From assembly GCA_947627115.1 (NCBI GenBank), contig CANQUQ010000006.1:62001-126000 (forward strand): a DNA stretch of 64,000 nt, given 5' to 3'. The notes below the pieces were generated by a model that was given only the letters and a program-made list of their open reading frames with translations, searched no databases and had not been told where the DNA came from. Of the stretch, positions 61,026 to 64,000 are shown in pieces. The position numbers were made by a program, and so were the translations under genes. Origin of the DNA: an uncultured Acetatifactor sp. GTDB lineage: Bacteria > Bacillota > Clostridia > Lachnospirales > Lachnospiraceae. The first letter of the stretch is position 1. Each line of letters starts with the position of its first letter.

Positions 61026-62671
61026 TTACAATAAACGGTGAAAAGCGGGAATATCCCCAGGGAACTACCTACGAGGCCGTTGCGGCGGACTTTGCGGAGG
61101 CTTATGACGGTGTGATCGCCATGGCCCTGGTCAACGGAAAGATCAGGGAGCTCTTCAGGAAGGTGACAAAGGACTGCACGCTGGAATTTTATACGCTGCG
61201 GGACGACGTGGGACACAAGTCTTATGTGAGGACGGCCACCATGCTGCTGTTAAAGAGCATTCACGACGTGTTCGGCCCGGAGACGGCCCAGGAGAGCTGC
61301 GTGGAATTTTCCATTGCACACGGTATTTATGTGAATGTTCCGGCTGGAATACCTATAACGGCCCAGAGCGCGGAGACGCTGAAAAAAAGGATGCGGGAGC
61401 TTGTGGAGGCCAGGACGCCCTTTATGAAGCATACATATCCCATAGAAGACGCCATGGAGCTCTTTAAGTCAAGGAACATGAGGGATAAGGAGAGACTGTT
61501 CCGGTACCGCATGAGCTCCACCGTAAATCTCTATGAGATAGAAGGTTACTATGATTATTATTACGGATATATGCTGCCCAATGCGGGCCATGTGAGATGG
61601 TTCGACCTGATTCCCTATGAGACGGGCTTCATGCTGCTGCTTCCCACCCGGAAGAATCCGACCACAGTGGAGACCTTTGCCGAGCGCAGGAAGCTGTTCG
61701 AGACCATGGAGGCCTCGGAGAGCTGGGGCAGGACGGCGGGAATCGAGACAGTGGGCGATCTGAACGACCAGATCTGCAACGGCTCCATGAGCGAGCTGAT
61801 CCTGGTGCAGGAGGCGGCCCAGGAGCGAAAGATCGGCGAGATTGCAAAGGAGATCGTCAGCCGGGGCAATGTGAAGTTCGTCATGATCGCAGGGCCTTCG
61901 TCCTCCGGGAAGACGAGCTTTTCCCACAGGCTGTCCATACAGCTGCGGACCATGGGTAAGGAGCCGCACCCCATCGCGCTGGATGACTATTTTGTGGACC
62001 GGGAGCTGACGCCCAGAGACGAGAACGGCGATTACAATTTCGAGTGCCTTGAAGCCATAGACATAGAGCGCTTCAACGAGGATATGGTCAGACTCCTGGC
62101 CGGGGAACGGGTAGAGCTCCCGACATTCAATTTTAAGACCGGAAAGCGGGAGTACAGAGGAAATTACAAGCAGCTGGCGTCCGACGACATCCTGGTCATC
62201 GAGGGAATCCACGGTCTCAACGAAAAGATGTCGTATGCCCTGCCGGAGGAGAGCAAATTCAAGATCTATATCAGCGCACTGACCACCCTGAATGTAGACA
62301 ATCACAACAGGATCTCCACCACCGACGGCAGACTGCTGCGCAGGATGGTGCGGGATGCCAGGACCAGAGGGGCCAGCGCTCAGAGGACGATCGAGATGTG
62401 GCCCTCCGTCCGCCGGGGCGAGGAGGAGAATATCTTCCCGTTCCAGGAGGGAGCGGACGCCATGTTCAACTCTGCGCTGATCTACGAGCTGGCTGTGCTC
62501 AAGCCCTTTGCCGAGCCGCTGCTGTTCCAGATCCCCAAGGAGGCGAAGGAGTACTACGAGGCGAAGAGGCTTCTGAAGTTCCTGGATTACTTCCTGAGCG
62601 TGCCCAGCGAGAGCCTTCCCAACAACTCGATCTGCAGAGAATTTGTGGGGGGAAGCTGCTTCAACGTGTGA
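61016..62671 (+). CDS. Nucleoside kinase with ThrRS-like N-terminal domains (uridine kinase family)
   Basis: This 551-residue protein of the Clostridia/Thermotoga 'uridine kinase-like' family joins a TGS domain (MPVVTINGEKREYPQGTTYE), a threonyl-tRNA synthetase second-additional-domain-like part (about residues 60-230), and a C-terminal phosphoribulokinase/uridine kinase domain. The Walker A is GPSSSGKTSFSHRL (from residue 293), then ALDDYFVDRELTPRDENGDY, LVIEGIHGLN and VRDARTRGASAQRTI. It should phosphorylate a nucleoside, probably uridine. ATG 61016 follows AGAAGGAGAAG and overlaps trmK by 10 bp. In other Firmicutes a NIF3-like gene often occupies this place. Confidence 0.88.
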   Translation: MPVVTINGEKREYPQGTTYEAVAADFAEAYDGVIAMALVNGKIRELFRKVTKDCTLEFYTLRDDVGHKSYVRTATMLLLKSIHDVFGPETAQESCVEFSIAHGIYVNVPAGIPITAQSAETLKKRMRELVEARTPFMKHTYPIEDAMELFKSRNMRDKERLFRYRMSSTVNLYEIEGYYDYYYGYMLPNAGHVRWFDLIPYETGFMLLLPTRKNPTTVETFAERRKLFETMEASESWGRTAGIETVGDLNDQICNGSMSELILVQEAAQERKIGEIAKEIVSRGNVKFVMIAGPSSSGKTSFSHRLSIQLRTMGKEPHPIALDDYFVDRELTPRDENGDYNFECLEAIDIERFNEDMVRLLAGERVELPTFNFKTGKREYRGNYKQLASDDILVIEGIHGLNEKMSYALPEESKFKIYISALTTLNVDNHNRISTTDGRLLRRMVRDARTRGASAQRTIEMWPSVRRGEEENIFPFQEGADAMFNSALIYELAVLKPFAEPLLFQIPKEAKEYYEAKRLLKFLDYFLSVPSESLPNNSICREFVGGSCFNV

Positions 62672-62700
62672 GCGCGTATGAGCGCTCCGTAAAATGCGAC

Positions 62701-62729
62701 TTGTTTTTTGCATGATTTCGGGATATAAT
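62701..62729 (+). promoter_or_regulatory. rnpB promoter
   Basis: TTGTTT (62701-62706), 17 bp spacer, TATAAT (62724-62729); the RNA begins about 10 bp later. Confidence 0.85.
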
Positions 62730-62738
62730 GTCCAACAT

Positions 62739-63143
62739 GTAAGTAAGACAAATGATCGCGGCCGCGGTGAAGACCGCGGGTGAGGAAAGTCCGGGCTTCA
62801 CAGGGCAGGATGCCGGATAACGTCCGGTGGAGGTGACTCCAAGGCCAGTGCAACAGAAATATACCGCCACACAGCTTTGGCTGCGGTGAAAAGTCCGCTC
62901 TGCGGATTTTTCCGATTATCTGTCCTTTGGACAGACGATCTGGTAAGGGTGGAAAGGCAGCTTAAGAGACTACCGTCCGTCCGGTAACGGGCGGAGCCAT
63001 GTAAACCCCATCCGAAGCAAGACCAAACAGAAAGCGACAGGCTTGCCCGGCCTGCTTTCAGGTGGGTCGCTCGACGCGGCTGGCAACAGCCGTGCTAGAT
63101 AGATGATCATTCAAGACATAACCCGGCTTACCGTTTTGCTTAC
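62739..63143 (+). ncRNA. rnpB: RNase P RNA, type A
   Basis: The catalytic RNA of RNase P, which matures tRNA 5' ends. Conserved segments are TGAGGAAAGTCCGGGCTTCA near 62781, GAGGTGACTCCAAGGCCAGTG, GGGTGGAAAGGCAGCTTAAGAG, GAAGCAAGACCAAACAG and GACATAACCCGGCTTAC near the 3' end. The closing P1 helix sets the ends: GTAAGTAAGAC (62739-62749) pairs with GTTTTGCTTAC (63133-63143) with two wobble pairs. The pattern is that of the ancestral type A, not the Bacillus type B. It has its own promoter. Confidence 0.95.
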
Positions 63144-63146
63144 AGG

Positions 63147-63195
63147 ATAATGCCTCGATGGATATAGACACAGACTATATTTATCGGGGCATTAT
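63147..63195 (+). terminator. Long hairpin after rnpB
   Basis: ATAATGCCTCGAT (63147-63159) pairs with ATCGGGGCATTAT (63183-63195), one wobble, with an inner GATATAG/CTATATT. No T-tract follows, so termination may be partial. Confidence 0.6.
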
Positions 63196-63242
63196 ATGGG
63201 TAGGTACAAAACGGCCGGACCGCGGCTCTGGAGGATATCCCG

Positions 63243-64000
63243 TTGAGAAGAAGGAATAAAAGAAAATTCATTGCGGCGCTGCTCGTGATGTCTGTGCTGC
63301 TTGGCTCTGCCTGCGGCGGAAAGGGGCCTCAGGGCCAGCAGGCGGACAGCTCTTTCGGCAGCGCCCCTGGCGCGGACGAGAAGGTCCTGACTGTAAGCCC
63401 CGAACTGCAGTGGACAGATCCGGAGAATGAAAATCTGGCCGACATGCTGCAGACACAGTGCAGGGGCATGATGGTGCAGCTGACGGCCGGAGATCTTTCG
63501 GGAAGCGGCGTGATCTTCAGGACGGAAGAGAACGACCTGCTCATTATCACGGCCGCCCACGTGCTGGAGCAGATGCAGGATACCGTTAAGGTCACTTTTT
63601 GCGACGGCTATGAGGCGGAATGTAAGGACCCTGCGGTATCCGCCCAGGCGGATGTGGCGGTGCTTCGGCTGCCTATGGATCAGATCCCGGAGGAAAGTCT
63701 CGCAAAATACTGCCGTGCCAATCCGGCACAAGCAGGTCCTGACATCTCGGAGCAGGACCGGGGCTGTATCGTCATGGGATGCACGGACGGTGTGGCCCAG
63801 GATGCCTACGAGGGCGTCATATTGGATCCCTGGATCTACATGGAGGATTACGGACAGTACATGATATGGGTCCGCGCCGGGGGAAAAGCGGGAATGTCGG
63901 GAGGAGGCCTCTTCGACAGACAGGGACATTATCTGGGAGTCCTTTCCGGGATGAGTGAAGACGGAGAATGGGCGGTGGTGCCGTTGAGCGTGGCGGAGGC
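63243..64000 (+). CDS. Trypsin-like serine protease lipoprotein, partial (runs off the window)
   Basis: The frame from TTG 63243 is open to the window end (252 codons). GGAGG (63230-63234) lies eight bp upstream, supporting the TTG start. A signal sequence (MRRRNKRKFIAALLVMSVLL) ends in LGSAC, suggesting a lipoprotein on the outer face of the membrane. A trypsin/DegP-like catalytic triad is visible: His in IITAAHVLEQM, Asp in AQADVAVLRLP and Ser in AGMSGGGLFDRQGHY. A C-terminal PDZ or other domain would lie beyond the window. The substrate is unknown. Confidence 0.82.
   Translation, partial: MRRRNKRKFIAALLVMSVLLGSACGGKGPQGQQADSSFGSAPGADEKVLTVSPELQWTDPENENLADMLQTQCRGMMVQLTAGDLSGSGVIFRTEENDLLIITAAHVLEQMQDTVKVTFCDGYEAECKDPAVSAQADVAVLRLPMDQIPEESLAKYCRANPAQAGPDISEQDRGCIVMGCTDGVAQDAYEGVILDPWIYMEDYGQYMIWVRAGGKAGMSGGGLFDRQGHYLGVLSGMSEDGEWAVVPLSVAE

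Noticed and set aside
62672..62738. Terminator between the nucleoside kinase gene and rnpB
   Set aside because: No stem with a T-tract is visible there; only the rnpB promoter is supported.

Overview
The window looks like a chromosomal piece of a gut-type Lachnospiraceae bacterium (Clostridia, Bacillota). The signs are strong AGGAGG-type ribosome binding sites, the Firmicutes rimP-nusA-rnpM-ylxQ-infB-rbfA-nrnA-truB-ribF order followed by rpsO and pnp, a dgt-dnaG-rpoD-trmK block, a BirA repressor paired with BioY, and G+C near 57% in the stretches I counted. No rRNA, CRISPR array or intact mobile element was seen.

Layout. 1-4216: end of a PlsC-like acyltransferase, a GH31 alpha-xylosidase and a sialate O-acetylesterase (glycan use). 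4244-12852: the translation/RNA operon from a consensus promoter. 12884-16896: an NlpC/P60 autolysin with a WalR-like box, then rpsO and pnp, whose leaders form strong hairpins. 16931-25491: signalling and envelope genes (HD-GYP protein, flavodoxin, hybrid histidine kinase, a tandem FliD-C-like protein behind a sigma-28-like promoter, cardiolipin synthase) with tRNA-Gly and tRNA-Asn. 25700-30154: a decayed LysE-type fragment, an alpha/beta hydrolase and a GH2 beta-galactosidase. 30196-42978: tRNA-Pro, chemoreceptor, rubrerythrin, aminopropyltransferase-like membrane protein, citrate synthase, Mbeg1-like hydrolase, C26 amidotransferase, YfhO-type protein and a large lipoprotein.

43017-47005 is the clearest accessory region. 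It starts at tRNA-Leu(AAG), whose 3' end is duplicated nearby. It holds an integrase remnant, a hicAB toxin-antitoxin pair between two large inverted repeats, and an AvaI/BsoBI-type restriction-modification locus. The endonuclease gene there appears broken while the methyltransferase is intact. Base composition drops to about 40-45% G+C.

47091-64000: DegV, a biotin-controlled birA-bioY operon with a textbook BirA operator, tRNA-Val and tRNA-Leu(CAG). These are followed by a compact same-strand run: condensation-fold acyltransferase, zinc-ribbon membrane protein, alpha/beta hydrolase, DUF2339 protein, dgt, dnaG, rpoD, trmK and a nucleoside kinase. RNase P RNA and a truncated trypsin-like lipoprotein close the window.

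Best candidates for something undescribed: the acyltransferase/zinc-ribbon/hydrolase cluster (50533-53578), the FliD-C-like protein with its own sigma-28-like promoter (22518-23867), the decayed restriction island, the long pnp-leader hairpin, two tRNAs with A at the wobble position, and three tandem-repeat tracts with periods of 36, 27 and 18 bp within 7 kb.
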